Source of the DNA: Clostridium_I sp963725425
GTDB lineage: Bacteria > Bacillota > Clostridia > Clostridiales > Clostridiaceae
Length of the DNA: 64,000 bases
Direction of reading: 5' to 3'
Assembly: GCA_963725425.1 (NCBI GenBank)
Contig: CAVRYJ010000040.1
Coordinates: 456,647-520,646 of the forward strand
Shown here: positions 17,788 through 26,669 of the stretch, one piece after another
How the letters are laid out: every line of letters begins with the position of its first letter
Position numbering within the stretch: the stretch's first letter is position 1
The notes under the pieces: model-generated
What the model was told of the DNA's origin: nothing
Database searches by the model: none
Seen by the model: only the letters and a program-made list of their open reading frames with translations
Program-made: the position numbers and the translations under genes

Positions 17788-17818
17788 ACTATAATGGTGT
17801 CTGTAAGGTACAAGTCAA
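17788..17818 (-). promoter_or_regulatory. MerR-type promoter with 19-bp spacer
   Basis: On the minus strand: -35 TTGACT (17818-17813), a 19-bp spacer, and -10 TATAGT (17793-17788). Elongated 19-20 bp spacers are the hallmark of promoters that MerR-family proteins untwist. It lies 47 bp upstream of the MerR start codon, so autoregulation is likely. Confidence 0.65.
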
Positions 17819-17958
17819 TAGTATTTGTAAATTAAAAAAACTTTTATAAAGAATACCCTTGCTTAACTTTAATTTACACTTATTAAGTATACATGTTTTA
17901 TATGTAGATAAGTTTACAATTATTATGTAAAATAATAATAATATATCCATATTCATAT

Positions 17959-18045
17959 TTATTTATGTTTTTTTAATTTATTTGCTATTATGTTTATTAA
18001 AAATGATAATAACACAAATACCAATAAAAATATAATTACTTCCAT
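17959..18045 (-). CDS. 28-residue single-helix membrane peptide
   Basis: The ATG at 18045 follows GAGGAG with 6 bases of spacing and encodes MEVIIFLLVFVLLSFLINII then ANKLKKHK. It is one hydrophobic helix with a positively charged tail, the topology of regulatory micropeptides or type I toxin peptides. It is 48 bp downstream of the ABC permease gene on the same strand and could be cotranscribed. I recognise no family. Confidence 0.45.
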   Translation of the reverse strand: MEVIIFLLVFVLLSFLINIIANKLKKHK

Positions 18046-18093
18046 TTCTATTCTCCTCACTAATTTTTTAATGAACACACATTAATATCACTG

Positions 18094-18741
18094 TTATAGA
18101 TTCTTTTTTGAATAAATTCTAATAGATAAGTTCATAGAAATAACACCAATTACTAACGCCAGAACATATGGAAACAAGTTTTGGATTATGGTTGAAAATG
18201 GAATTGAAATCTTGAATCCAATATTATTTGAAATTAACCATTTTGCTATACTAGGAACCACAAAGAAAATTAACATAATAACACACATTGATACATACTT
18301 AGTTTTTTCATAACCAAACTTGTATTCAATTGTCATGCCAATTCCAAAAAAAACAATTAAAAATAGAAGCGAAATTCCAAAGGTAAAAACATTCAGCTTG
18401 GGAATACCTATTGGAGCGATAAATGCCGTAATTGTGTATATAATGTAGTTACAGAAAAAAATAATCAAGATAAATATATACCTTGCTTTAACTAATGAAT
18501 TTCTTGTATAAGGTGTTGTGCAAAGTAACGTAGCACCTTTGTATTTATCCTCTGCCATTGATACCGTACCTATCAGCATAAATTCTATAAGGAGTGCTGT
18601 TGGAAAAAAGTTCATAAATCCTCCACTACTAAATTTAATTGCAGTTGTCATATAAATTGGTCCCACAATTGCAAAAACAAGCAAAATCAATAAATAATTT
18701 TTGCCTAATATAAAATCTTTTTTTACAAGGCTAAATAACAT
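18094..18741 (-). CDS. ABC-2 type transporter permease
   Basis: 215 residues with six hydrophobic segments (about 18-36, 45-62, 95-120, 130-150, 158-176, 188-206). The short basic N-terminus (MLFSLVKKDFILGKNYLLIL) and EDKYKGATLLCTTPYTR, the conserved cytoplasmic loop of ABC-2 permeases such as YhcI/BcrB-like proteins, are present. It works with the ATPase at 18794 as an exporter under the GntR regulator at 19642. The 52-bp gap to the ATPase gene holds the palindromic element. No disruption. Confidence 0.85.
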   Translation of the reverse strand: MLFSLVKKDFILGKNYLLILLVFAIVGPIYMTTAIKFSSGGFMNFFPTALLIEFMLIGTVSMAEDKYKGATLLCTTPYTRNSLVKARYIFILIIFFCNYIIYTITAFIAPIGIPKLNVFTFGISLLFLIVFFGIGMTIEYKFGYEKTKYVSMCVIMLIFFVVPSIAKWLISNNIGFKISIPFSTIIQNLFPYVLALVIGVISMNLSIRIYSKKNL

Positions 18742-18748
18742 CTTTATT

Positions 18749-18800
18749 CCCCCCTAAATTCTTCTTACTACCCTAAATAATCATTTACATTATTTAGCTG
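18749..18800 (-). repeat. Palindromic intra-operon element (copy 2)
   Basis: Minus strand: GGCAGCTAAATAATGTAAAT followed by GATTATTTAGGGTAGTA and an AGGGGGG ribosome site. It overlaps the stop codon of the ATPase gene and leads into the permease gene. The TAAATAAT/ATTATTTA arms form a perfect short stem. Same family as 13363-13413 and 63551-63649. Confidence 0.7.
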
Positions 18801-19645
18801 CCTATATATGCTAGCATAATATTTTCAATAGTTGGCCTTTCTATTAGAACGCCATTCATCTGCTCACGTACATAAGTTTTTTCGCTAGTAATACCCTCAA
18901 ATCCATACTCAGTTTCATTTAATGATAGGAACAATTTTCTTGTATGGTCATTGAGCATATTCGTATCACCCTTAACTAAACCATGTGTATCTAATAATAT
19001 GTCCTTTTCTTCACTTAGGATGATTTTACCTTTATCAATTAAAATCAGTACATCAGCAACTTTATCTAAATCCGATGTAATATGTGTTGAAAAGAACACG
19101 CTTTTCCCTTCTTCTTTAATAAACTCCAATAGTATGTCCATAAGTTCACTTCTCACTAATGGGTCAAGTCCGCTTGTAGGCTCATCCATAATTAGCAAAT
19201 CAGCATGATGGGAAAGCGCCAATGCGATGCCATATTTCATTCGCATACCTTTAGACAAAGTAGAAATTTTTTGATTAAGTTTCAACTTAAAAGATTCGAT
19301 ATAACTTTTGAAAACCGATTCATCCCACTTTGAATATGCAGGAGCAATAATGCTTTTCATTTCCTGCATCGTCATGTTTTCATAGAAATATCCTTCATCC
19401 AATACAATGCCTATACGATTTTTAAGTTCTCGCTCATTTTTATCCATTTCTTTACCAAATAATTTAAAACTTCCAGCATCTTTTATTACAAGTCCAAGGA
19501 TTGATTTTATAACTGTTGTCTTTCCAGCACCATTTATACCAATAAATCCAGTAATGCAACCCTCTTGTAATGAAAAGTTAACATTATCTATTCTAAAAGT
19601 ACCAAAATCTTTTTTTAGTCCATTTACTTCTAAAATATTTTTCAT
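18794..19645 (-). CDS. ABC transporter ATP-binding protein
   Basis: 283 residues with Walker A (GINGAGKTTVI), signature (LSKGMRMKYGIALAL), Walker B (LLIMDEPTSGLD) and H-loop (VFFSTHITSDL). The variant signature LSKGM is typical of the YtrB/YhcH/BcrA-like branch of GntR-controlled ABC-2 systems, which often respond to cell-wall antibiotics. The C-terminal 70 residues are a family-specific extension. The start overlaps the gntR stop by 4 bases (ATGA), so translation is coupled. Confidence 0.9.
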   Translation of the reverse strand: MKNILEVNGLKKDFGTFRIDNVNFSLQEGCITGFIGINGAGKTTVIKSILGLVIKDAGSFKLFGKEMDKNERELKNRIGIVLDEGYFYENMTMQEMKSIIAPAYSKWDESVFKSYIESFKLKLNQKISTLSKGMRMKYGIALALSHHADLLIMDEPTSGLDPLVRSELMDILLEFIKEEGKSVFFSTHITSDLDKVADVLILIDKGKIILSEEKDILLDTHGLVKGDTNMLNDHTRKLFLSLNETEYGFEGITSEKTYVREQMNGVLIERPTIENIMLAYIGS

Positions 19646-20025
19646 TTTTCATCCTCCTCAACAAAAATTAAGTCCATCATAGCGTACAGTTCACTTTTGG
19701 TAATTCCAAGAGAAGAAGCAGTTTTCCATGCCTCTGTAAGTTTTATTTCTACCATTTGTCTCTTTGATTCCTGTAAAAGTTCAAGGTTTTCAGGTGCTAC
19801 AAATGAACCTTTTCCTGCTTTAGTTATAATAAATCCTTCTGATTGCAATTCATCATATACCCTTTTAGTAGTAAGAACACTAACATGAATGTCGTTGGCT
19901 AGTGCCCGAATTGATGGAAGAATCTCTCCCTGTTTTAATTCATTTCGAAGTATTGCATCTTTGATTTGTTCCTCTATTTGCTGGTATAGTGGCTTATCAG
20001 ATACATTTGCTATAATAATTTTCAT
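19642..20025 (-). CDS. GntR-family repressor, YtrA type
   Basis: 127 residues: an N-terminal winged HTH (PLYQQIEEQIKDAILRNELK, then LPSIRALANDIHVSVLTTKRVYDELQSEGFI) and a short C-terminal dimerisation helix pair. The short form without a large ligand domain defines the YtrA subfamily, which represses its own ABC operon and is relieved by envelope stress or peptide antibiotics. It is the first gene of gntR-ABC-permease, with a dyad directly after the -10 box. Confidence 0.9.
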   Translation of the reverse strand: MKIIIANVSDKPLYQQIEEQIKDAILRNELKQGEILPSIRALANDIHVSVLTTKRVYDELQSEGFIITKAGKGSFVAPENLELLQESKRQMVEIKLTEAWKTASSLGITKSELYAMMDLIFVEEDEK

Positions 20026-20070
20026 TGGAACTCTCCTCTGTGTTGTCTGCTGTTAATGTCTATGATATAC

Positions 20071-20117
20071 ACTATGTACACAATACACATTGTATGGCAA
20101 TATTACACAATTGTCAA
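20071..20117 (-). promoter_or_regulatory. Promoter and dyad operator of the gntR-ABC operon
   Basis: Minus strand: TTGACA (20117-20112), 17-bp spacer, TACAAT (20094-20089). The inverted repeat ACAAT-ACAC-ATTGT (20080-20093) overlaps the -10 box, and a related TACACTATGTA lies beside it. This is the expected architecture for YtrA-type repression. Confidence 0.65.
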
Positions 20118-20655
20118 TACATATAATCTACTCATAAACCCAATACTTTTTAATTTTCTTAATTAACTATTCTTTACTGTTTGTCTGAAGCTAAGAGTTT
20201 TCACAAATTGTTGTTTATAAATGATAAAAATAAGTCTAGACAAACAGTTTGTCCGTATATTTGTCTATTTGTTTAGACCATACCCCTATATAAACTTATT
20301 TTTATTTTGCTTTTATTTCACAGTAGACTTTGCTCCTGCGTCGCCCTCGCTGGGGCGACCTATTTTATCATATTCTTTGAATATTGGTAGTATCTCAGTC
20401 TAAAGCCTAAAACTTGACACTATAAATGGTAAAAATAAAAAAAAATAAAAGACATATTGAAATCGCCTTTTAAGAATATTATTTACTACCAATCTTCATA
20501 TGGTCCACCTACATACTCTGTTTTCCTGACTAGAAATTATTTAAGCTGTCCTACCATCTTACATATATGGGTTTCAAAAAACCAAATTAATTCTTCTGTA
20601 GCTACATTACTGTTAGATGCAGCATTTGTTCATAACCTTAGATCTGATACACAGA
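20118..20655. other. Intergenic region with GC-rich hairpin and unidentified coding scrap
   Basis: Contains a compact GC-rich hairpin (GTCGCCC-TCGCT-GGGGCGAC near 20340-20360), unlike the surrounding A/T-rich DNA. It is followed by a plus-strand open stretch (20457-20663) with no ribosome site, whose product (LHIWVSKNQINSSVATLLLD) vaguely recalls a transposase core. I cannot assign it. Confidence 0.35.
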
Positions 20656-21255
20656 TTATTTGATTATTGATGGTCCCATTGGCAATCCTTTACAACCACC
20701 TAATATCATTATACCTGACATAAGGGAATATAATCCTTCTACTGCTATCCACAATGCCATCCACTTCACCACTACCATTAATGTTAAGGGTAAGTATCCA
20801 AGTACGACAAGAGGATATACTATCAAAAACAATGTTGCAACTACAAACATTGATAGCGGTAAAATTGGCTCTTTGCGCTTAACTATGCATACCGGTATCA
20901 GTGCTAATCCTCCCCATAAAAAAGCCATGGACGAAACGGAACCATCTAATCCCAACCCATTGAGAACACCAACATATGTAGCAATATTAGCCAAACCGCC
21001 AACACCTGCAAATAACGTTGCGAAAATCATGTACACAGATCCGTTTAGCGCATCGCCTCTTACAAAATAAATTATGGAACCAATTATATATCCAGGGAAA
21101 CAAGCCAGTTGGGTCAGACCAATAATCAATATTGTATTATTCTTAAGAATGCCTTGAAACATTCCCCAGTATAATATTGTAATCATTGTAAAAAGAAATG
21201 TTATAGCTATAGTGGGATCGCCAATCTCTGGTTTTTCAACTATTTTTGTTTCCAT
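20656..21255 (-). CDS. Six-helix membrane protein, possibly acetate-uptake (GPR1/FUN34/YaaH)-like
   Basis: 199 residues with six hydrophobic segments, a short charged N-terminus (METKIVEKPEIGDPT) and glycine-rich helices (LFAGVGGLANIATYVGVLNG). Length, helix number and the N-terminal D-P-T before helix 1 are compatible with the YaaH/AceTr acetate transporter family, but the NPxPLGL signature is not intact, so the assignment is tentative. Start ATG at 21255 after AGAGG. It follows the hydrolase gene on the same strand after a terminator, so it is probably a separate unit. Confidence 0.5.
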   Translation of the reverse strand: METKIVEKPEIGDPTIAITFLFTMITILYWGMFQGILKNNTILIIGLTQLACFPGYIIGSIIYFVRGDALNGSVYMIFATLFAGVGGLANIATYVGVLNGLGLDGSVSSMAFLWGGLALIPVCIVKRKEPILPLSMFVVATLFLIVYPLVVLGYLPLTLMVVVKWMALWIAVEGLYSLMSGIMILGGCKGLPMGPSIIK

Positions 21256-21371
21256 TATTATTACCTCTTTTTTATAAAAAAATTTTGGTCTTCATTATGT
21301 AACTTTGTTTATAGTCTGATACTATGAAACCGCCCTTGAAATTGTGGAGAACTCGTTATGTCCTCTTAATG

Positions 21372-21415
21372 AAAATCACCCCAACATTAAGATAACATCA
21401 TGTTGGAGTGATTTT
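21372..21415 (-). terminator. Terminator after the alpha/beta hydrolase
   Basis: Inverted repeat AAAATCAC-CCCAACAT with ATGTTGG-AGTGATTTT around a 12-nt loop, 70 bp downstream of the hydrolase stop; both arms end in A/T tracts. Confidence 0.65.
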
Positions 21416-21483
21416 AAAACAAATGACTGTACCCTCTGTTAATGTATAAATCGTGCAGAAAAGCAGCTATATAGTTCTATCCA

Positions 21484-22836
21484 TTACTTATTAAAACCAA
21501 ATAATTCATCAAGCCAATCCATTTCTAACTGGTTCTTGAGAAATAGATTATTTTCCGTGCAATGCTGTTCCCCGCCTTCCGCAGCTGTGGTTAGGTTGAA
21601 CCTGTTCAAGGGGTTTTTAAGCATAGCAAAATGATGACGTTCTTCCACGAGTTTTTCAGGCCCAAATTCTCCCGCACCTACCATGTTCAATACCGGGCAA
21701 GTAATTTTATCTTCTAGACCCAATACTGAGTGTGTGCCTAAATAGTCCATCCACTCAGCAATAGTTGTATTAGCATGCCCACATCTAGCGCGGAAATCTC
21801 CTTCCAAGAGAAATTTTACTGTTGTGTTGCTTGGATCTATCTGCGATTCCATATCACGAGGATAAGGTTTGGTAGGATCGAAGCCTAGTACGGCCAACAT
21901 TCCAGATTGCATATCCCAAATAACAGGACTCGAGATAATGGCAGCGATGCGCTTCTCAAAGCAGGCAGCTCTCGTCACGTAGTACCCGCCCACGCTATGT
22001 CCAATTAGAACAATACGCTTAGAATCAACCTCCGGGCGAGTCAACGCATAATCCACTGCATAGCCTATTGGAACTTCGGCATCCCATCTCCAGTAGAGAT
22101 CAGGATTTTCCCAAATTGCTGCTTTCTGGCCAGGAACCTCAATTATCAGCGAATTATAGCCTCTTCGAACTGCTCCCGCGCCGCACTGGTGGTAGACCTC
22201 TTCAAGATAGTTCTCGCCACCGCCCATACCTATCAAAGTTGGTCTCTTCTCACCTGGAGCTCCCCCTCGGATGAAATAACCCTTCATTACCCTGCCGTTC
22301 TCGTATGGGATATCAACAGGTTCGATTATGGGATCAGAAAGCTTTCCAGCCTCTTTGAACAAGAGTCGTGTTTTTATGGTTGATTCCTTGGTAAGAGGAT
22401 CCTTATCTCCTGTGTACATTCCAACGCAACCCCAGTATGTCATTGCACGCATGAATGCTTCACGGGCACTAACCTTATGACCTTTTTCCAGGCAGTCCCA
22501 GGCTATGGCCTCAACTCGCTTAGCTGTAGTAAGCCAAGCTTGCGTGTAGCTATTAAAATCGCCGTCCACTACATGGGAAGCTGCTTCAAAGCACTCACCC
22601 GTAGCAACACCACCATAGGCCTCCTTACTCAAAACACGTGTAAAGTGAAAGTCCATGTGTGACTTGAACTTGTTTGCCATGCCAGCGGAGTGACGAAAAA
22701 TCTGCGTGTTCTCACCCATCGCTTGGCCAGCTAGTTTCTTCTCATGTTGTTTTTCTTCTTTATTAATCATATTATTCTCCTTCTTATTCATATTATTCTC
22801 CTTCTTTAAAATAGATTTGCTTTTTTTAGCTAACAT
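21484..22836 (-). CDS. Alpha/beta hydrolase, FrsA/dienelactone-hydrolase-like
   Basis: Up to 450 residues. A helical N-terminal cap (about 30-190) precedes an alpha/beta hydrolase fold with nucleophile elbow GHSVGG and a late histidine in GGEQHC; the acid is probably in EFGPEKL. The layout matches the 2,6-dihydroxypseudooxynicotine hydrolase/FrsA-like esterases; substrate unknown. Codon and base composition are visibly richer in G+C than neighbours, suggesting transfer. Three in-frame starts exist (22836, 22791, 22770); the last two each have AAGGAG six bases upstream, from a 21-bp tandem duplication. TetR operators flank the promoter. Confidence 0.8.
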   Translation of the reverse strand: MLAKKSKSILKKENNMNKKENNMINKEEKQHEKKLAGQAMGENTQIFRHSAGMANKFKSHMDFHFTRVLSKEAYGGVATGECFEAASHVVDGDFNSYTQAWLTTAKRVEAIAWDCLEKGHKVSAREAFMRAMTYWGCVGMYTGDKDPLTKESTIKTRLLFKEAGKLSDPIIEPVDIPYENGRVMKGYFIRGGAPGEKRPTLIGMGGGENYLEEVYHQCGAGAVRRGYNSLIIEVPGQKAAIWENPDLYWRWDAEVPIGYAVDYALTRPEVDSKRIVLIGHSVGGYYVTRAACFEKRIAAIISSPVIWDMQSGMLAVLGFDPTKPYPRDMESQIDPSNTTVKFLLEGDFRARCGHANTTIAEWMDYLGTHSVLGLEDKITCPVLNMVGAGEFGPEKLVEERHHFAMLKNPLNRFNLTTAAEGGEQHCTENNLFLKNQLEMDWLDELFGFNK

Positions 22837-22891
22837 TCTTTCCTATCTAGCCATTTTGTTATAATGAACACCAAATAGATATTATATAAAT

Positions 22892-22911
22892 AAAACCGAC
22901 TAGTTGGTTTT
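22892..22911. promoter_or_regulatory. TetR operator 1 (hydrolase promoter)
   Basis: AAAACCGACTAGTTGGTTTT, an imperfect palindrome, 56 bp upstream of the first hydrolase start. It matches two further copies around the tetR gene, with shared AACCGAC and TTGGT arms. Confidence 0.75.
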
Positions 22912-23010
22912 AAGGTTATAAAAAAAATAATTTTGAGTTTTAAAAAAATTATTTCCCCTATTACATCTTTTTAACATTTGATTTAATCTTTAATTTGTAT
23001 TGTTATATAC

Positions 23011-23030
23011 AAAACCATCCAGTCGGTTAA
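23011..23030. promoter_or_regulatory. TetR operator 2
   Basis: AAAACCATCCAGTCGGTTAA; its reverse complement TTAACCGACTGGATGGTTTT aligns with operator 1. It lies between the tetR stop (23044) and the hydrolase start, suggesting a looped or double operator for the hydrolase promoter. Confidence 0.7.
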
Positions 23031-23043
23031 ATTACTGTAAAAA

Positions 23044-23646
23044 TTATGCTTTTAAACCCTTATATAAGCCATCCCATACAATTAGTAAAGTATTCGGTGT
23101 ACCTTCGGTAATATCTTTCATAATACTATTCAGTGCTACACCATCACCTGTGAATATAAACATATTTGCGACCTCTTGGTCGCTCATGGATGAGTTGATT
23201 TCGCCATTATATCTAGCAATACTGATGATTTCTTCCCAAACTTTTAGTTCACTTTGCAAATTCTCATTTATTCTTTCTCTAAAACTGGGAAAAAGCTTTA
23301 TGGCATCAAATATAAGACCATAGTAATTCATTTTAAAACTACTATCTATAGCATTTTGCTCGTGCGAGAATGAATAAATCATATTGTCATTCATACACTT
23401 TATATAATCGTGATAAAATTGATATAATGAATCCTTTTTAAATTTACTATAATCCACACTTAGCTCAGAAATAAAATGATTAACCATTTCCAGAAAAAAC
23501 TGTTCTTTGCTCTCAAAATAATGGTAAAAGGCCCCCTTAGACATTCCAGTCTTCTCCACAATCTCTTTCATGGTAACTTCCTTAAAGCTCTTTTGTAGAA
23601 AAAGGCTGAGCGAAATTTTTAAAATATGTTCTTTGGTATCATTCAT
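23044..23646 (-). CDS. TetR-family repressor
   Basis: 200 residues. The N-terminal HTH (TMKEIVEKTGMSKGAFYHYFESKEQFF) is canonical TetR, followed by an all-helical ligand and dimer domain with a TetR_C_YjdC-like look (MNYYGLIFDAIKLFPSFRERINENL). Upstream (23667) and downstream (23011, 22892) lie three copies of one palindrome, so it very likely represses itself and the hydrolase at 21484. The inducer would be the hydrolase substrate or a related small molecule. Start ATG at 23646 after AGAGGTG. Confidence 0.9.
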   Translation of the reverse strand: MNDTKEHILKISLSLFLQKSFKEVTMKEIVEKTGMSKGAFYHYFESKEQFFLEMVNHFISELSVDYSKFKKDSLYQFYHDYIKCMNDNMIYSFSHEQNAIDSSFKMNYYGLIFDAIKLFPSFRERINENLQSELKVWEEIISIARYNGEINSSMSDQEVANMFIFTGDGVALNSIMKDITEGTPNTLLIVWDGLYKGLKA

Positions 23647-23666
23647 AAATTAATCACCTCTTTCAG

Positions 23667-23684
23667 AACCGACCATTTGGTATA
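23667..23684. promoter_or_regulatory. TetR operator 3 (tetR promoter)
   Basis: AACCGACCATTTGGTATA, 20 bp upstream of the tetR start codon and overlapping its ribosome site region. Same arms as operators 1 and 2, so autorepression is likely. Confidence 0.7.
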
Positions 23685-23763
23685 TTTATAATATATCAAT
23701 TATCTCAAGCTTTGTCAAGTATTTATTATAATCTTGTGGAAAATTTCTGATCGAATTTAATTA

Positions 23764-25346
23764 TGTCCCAAAAAGAATGTAGTATAATAAAACCTCATGA
23801 CTAAGAAATGAGGTGGACAAAATCAGAAAGGTAGATTTAAGGATGAATGAAAATGCAAAATATAAAATAATAAAAAAATTAGTAGATATTAATGGCAATA
23901 AGAGAAGAGCAGCTATAGAACTTAATTGCACTGTTAGACATATTAATAGAATGATTATTGGCTATAAAGAAAAAGGAAAGAACTTTTTTATCCATGGAAA
24001 CCGTGGCGTAAAACCTGCACACGCTTTACCAGATGCTACAAGACAAACTATTGTTGATTTATATCGCACAAAGTATGAAGACAGCAATCTGACTCATTTT
24101 TCAGAGCTATTAAAAGATTTTGAAGGAATTACAGTTTCATCAAACACTGTACGTTCCATCCTTTTACAGGAATTCATCCTGTCACCAAAGGCAAATCGTG
24201 TTACTAAAAAAGCTTTACAAGCAAAACTAATAGATATGGGAAAGTCTACAAAATTGAAGGAAAAAGCTAGTATTATTCAGAGCTCCATTCTTGCTATTGA
24301 AGAAGCACATCCTAGGCGCCCGAGATGTGCATACTTTGGAGAAATGCTACAGATGGATGCATCTGTTCATCTTTGGTTTGGTGAGTCCAAGAGCCAACTT
24401 CATATCGCTGTAGACGATTCTACCGGAGCTATTGTAGGCGCTTATTTTGATGCCCAAGAAACGCTAAATGGATATTATCATGTACTTGAGCAAATATTGA
24501 AAACCTACGGTATTCCATATATGTTTTACACCGATAGGCGTACAGTTTTTGAGTATAAACAGAAAAGATCCCCTTCTATCGAAGAGGACACTTTCACTCA
24601 ATTTGGCTATGCATGCAAACAACTTGGAATCGATATTAAAACCACCAGTATTCCACAAGCTAAGGGACGAGTGGAACGAATGTTCCAAACACTGCAATCA
24701 AGACTCCCAATTGAATTGCGCTTAGCCGGAGTAGGCACACTTGAGCAAGCAAATGAATTTTTAAACTCCTACATAAAAAAATTCAATGCTCAGTTTGCGC
24801 TACCATTAGATAATATCAAATCTGTATTTGAAACACAACCTAGTATTGAAAAAATCAATTTAACTCTTGGTGTACTTGATGGTAGGAAAGTAGACAATGG
24901 GAGTTGTGTAAAATACAATAAAGGATATTATCTTCCTGTGGATGCTAAGGCTCACCCTGTGTATTATCATAAAGGTACCTGCGGTATAGTAATAAAGGCG
25001 TTTAACAATGAGCTATATTTTTGTGTAAATGAAAAAGCTTATGCTCTTGAATTGCTTCCAGAGCATGTTCCCTCATCAAGGAACTTTGACCTTGCGGTGA
25101 TCCCTAAGGCTCCTAAAAAACGCTACATACCACCGATGGATCACCCATGGAGGAAAGCATCATTTGAAGGGTACTGTAACAAACAGGCTCATCGCCAAAA
25201 GGAAGCATAGCATAAAAAAACTAAAAAAATCTTTTTACTTAAAAAAATTAAATTGTAAGATGTGTTTGCTATACCTAAAAATAAGGTTAAAAGCGTAACA
25301 AAGCACCAGCTATTGCTGGTGCTAATAATTAAAACTTTTTGGGACA
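23764..25346 (+). mobile_element. Insertion sequence, ISNCY/IS1202-like, intact
   Basis: A 1583-bp unit bounded by perfect 12-bp terminal inverted repeats (TGTCCCAAAAAG at 23764-23775; CTTTTTGGGACA at 25335-25346), enclosing one transposase gene. A hairpin (GCACCAGCTATTGCTGGTGC, 25306-25325) sits between the gene and the right end. No clear target duplication is visible in the immediate flanks; long duplications are reported for the IS1202 group, so a relaxed search is warranted. Confidence 0.85.
23813..25210 (+). CDS. Transposase, ISNCY (IS1202-like)
   Basis: 465 residues from GTG 23813 (ATG 23843 also possible). An N-terminal HTH (KRRAAIELNCTVRHINRMI) is followed by an integrase-type catalytic core with Asp in LQMDASVHLWFG, Asp in FYTDRRTVF and Glu in KGRVERMFQTLQSRLP, and a C-terminal beta-rich domain ending in basic residues (HRQKEA). 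All three DDE residues and both terminal repeats are present, so the element looks transposition-competent. Confidence 0.9.
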   Translation: MDKIRKVDLRMNENAKYKIIKKLVDINGNKRRAAIELNCTVRHINRMIIGYKEKGKNFFIHGNRGVKPAHALPDATRQTIVDLYRTKYEDSNLTHFSELLKDFEGITVSSNTVRSILLQEFILSPKANRVTKKALQAKLIDMGKSTKLKEKASIIQSSILAIEEAHPRRPRCAYFGEMLQMDASVHLWFGESKSQLHIAVDDSTGAIVGAYFDAQETLNGYYHVLEQILKTYGIPYMFYTDRRTVFEYKQKRSPSIEEDTFTQFGYACKQLGIDIKTTSIPQAKGRVERMFQTLQSRLPIELRLAGVGTLEQANEFLNSYIKKFNAQFALPLDNIKSVFETQPSIEKINLTLGVLDGRKVDNGSCVKYNKGYYLPVDAKAHPVYYHKGTCGIVIKAFNNELYFCVNEKAYALELLPEHVPSSRNFDLAVIPKAPKKRYIPPMDHPWRKASFEGYCNKQAHRQKEA

Positions 25347-25535
25347 TTTTCAAATTCAGTTGACAGATATAAATAAGCGTATAATAAATTTGTTCTTTTT
25401 TAGACTTTATTATTAAGTTGCTTAAACAGGTTTTTATGAAAAAAGTTATATATTCAAAAATGTCGTCAATTTTATCAATGCTGAACTAGTTATCTATAAA
25501 TAATCTATGGTAAGGATTGATCGGAATGTTCTTAA

Positions 25536-25564
25536 AAGGCGAATTATCAATATGCCTTTTTTAT
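25536..25564 (+). terminator. Short terminator-like hairpin
   Basis: AAAAGGC-13-nt loop-GCCTTTTTT in the 280-bp gap between the IS and the next pseudogene; no gene directly upstream. The rest of this gap shows no feature. Confidence 0.45.
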
Positions 25565-25622
25565 TTTTGTAATTTATTGCGTCAAATTTAGGTTTTAGAC
25601 AGATATAATTTATAAAGTTGGT

Positions 25623-26669
25623 AGATTCAAAATAAAAGGTTTAACTCTAGCTGGTTTATTAATGTTTGGGAAGGGAAATATAATTAGAGATATATTACCT
25701 AATTTAGGCTTGGATTATAGAGAAGAAATAGATAATTTATCTGATACTAGATGGAATGACAGATTTACAATTGATGGCACTTGGGAAAATAATTTATATA
25801 ATTTTTATTTTTCTGTTATGCCGAAGTTAATTGAAAATATAAAAGTACCATTTCAACTGGAAAATTTAGATAGAAAAGATGATACATCTGTGCACAAAGC
25901 AATAAGGGAAGCATTTATAAATTCGATGATACATTCTGATTATAATGTGCAAGGAACAATAAAGATAATTAAAGCAAAGATATGTATGAAATTGATAACC
26001 CTGGCAATTTGAAAATAGATAAAGAAAATATATTTAAAGGTGGTAACTCAAAAAGCAGAAACCCAAAATTACAATTAATGTTTAGAATGATAGGGTTGGG
26101 AGAAAATGCTGGATCTGGGTTTCCGACAATTTTGTCAGCGTGGAATGAACAACATTGGAGAATACCTGAGCTAGAGGAAGATATGAAACTAAATCATGTT
26201 TGTTTGAAATTATGGATGGTTTCTATGATTCCAAGAGGAATGCTTAGATGAATTAAAAAAGATATATAGCAACAGTTTTAACAAACTTGGTAAAAATGAG
26301 GTTATGGCATTAGTTACAGCATTTTTAGAAGGTTCGGTTAGTAATTCGAGGTTGCAGTTAATGTGTGATGCTCATCCATATGATATTACTAAGATGTTAC
26401 ATCAATTAGCTGAAAGTAACTATTTAATTGTTGATGGATATGGAAAAGGGAAAAATTACTACATTAATAATGATTTTTTAAATGATGAAGTAGAAATAGA
26501 TACAACAGAGGATGAGATGAAGATTATTGAGTATATTAAACAAAAAGGGTTTATTACGAATCAATTGTCGAGAGATCACCTTAGTTTTGGGAAAGATAAG
26601 AATATTGATTTGTTTAATAGTTTGCAAAAAAACAACTTGTATGTAAAGTGGGGTCAGGAAATAAAGTAA
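25623..26669 (+). pseudogene. ATP-binding regulator of the AlbA_2/HATPase_c_4 type, truncated and frameshifted
   Basis: Three successive frames make up the C-terminal two-thirds of a Schlafen-AlbA_2 type putative transcriptional regulator: LTLAGLLMFGKGNIIRDILPN and LDYREEID; then the ATPase-like segment HKAIREAFINSMIHSDYNVQG and EIDNPGNLKI...GRNPKLQ-like GGNSKSRNPKLQLMFRMIGLG with ENAGSGFPTIL; then a winged-helix tail. The N-terminal AlbA_2 domain is absent, and there are shifts near 25980 and 26250. It starts 280 bp after the IS and is not functional as read. Confidence 0.75.

Noticed and set aside
20221..20403. Plus-strand 60-codon frame over the GC-rich hairpin
   Set aside because: No ribosome site and no family; the hairpin is the only solid feature.
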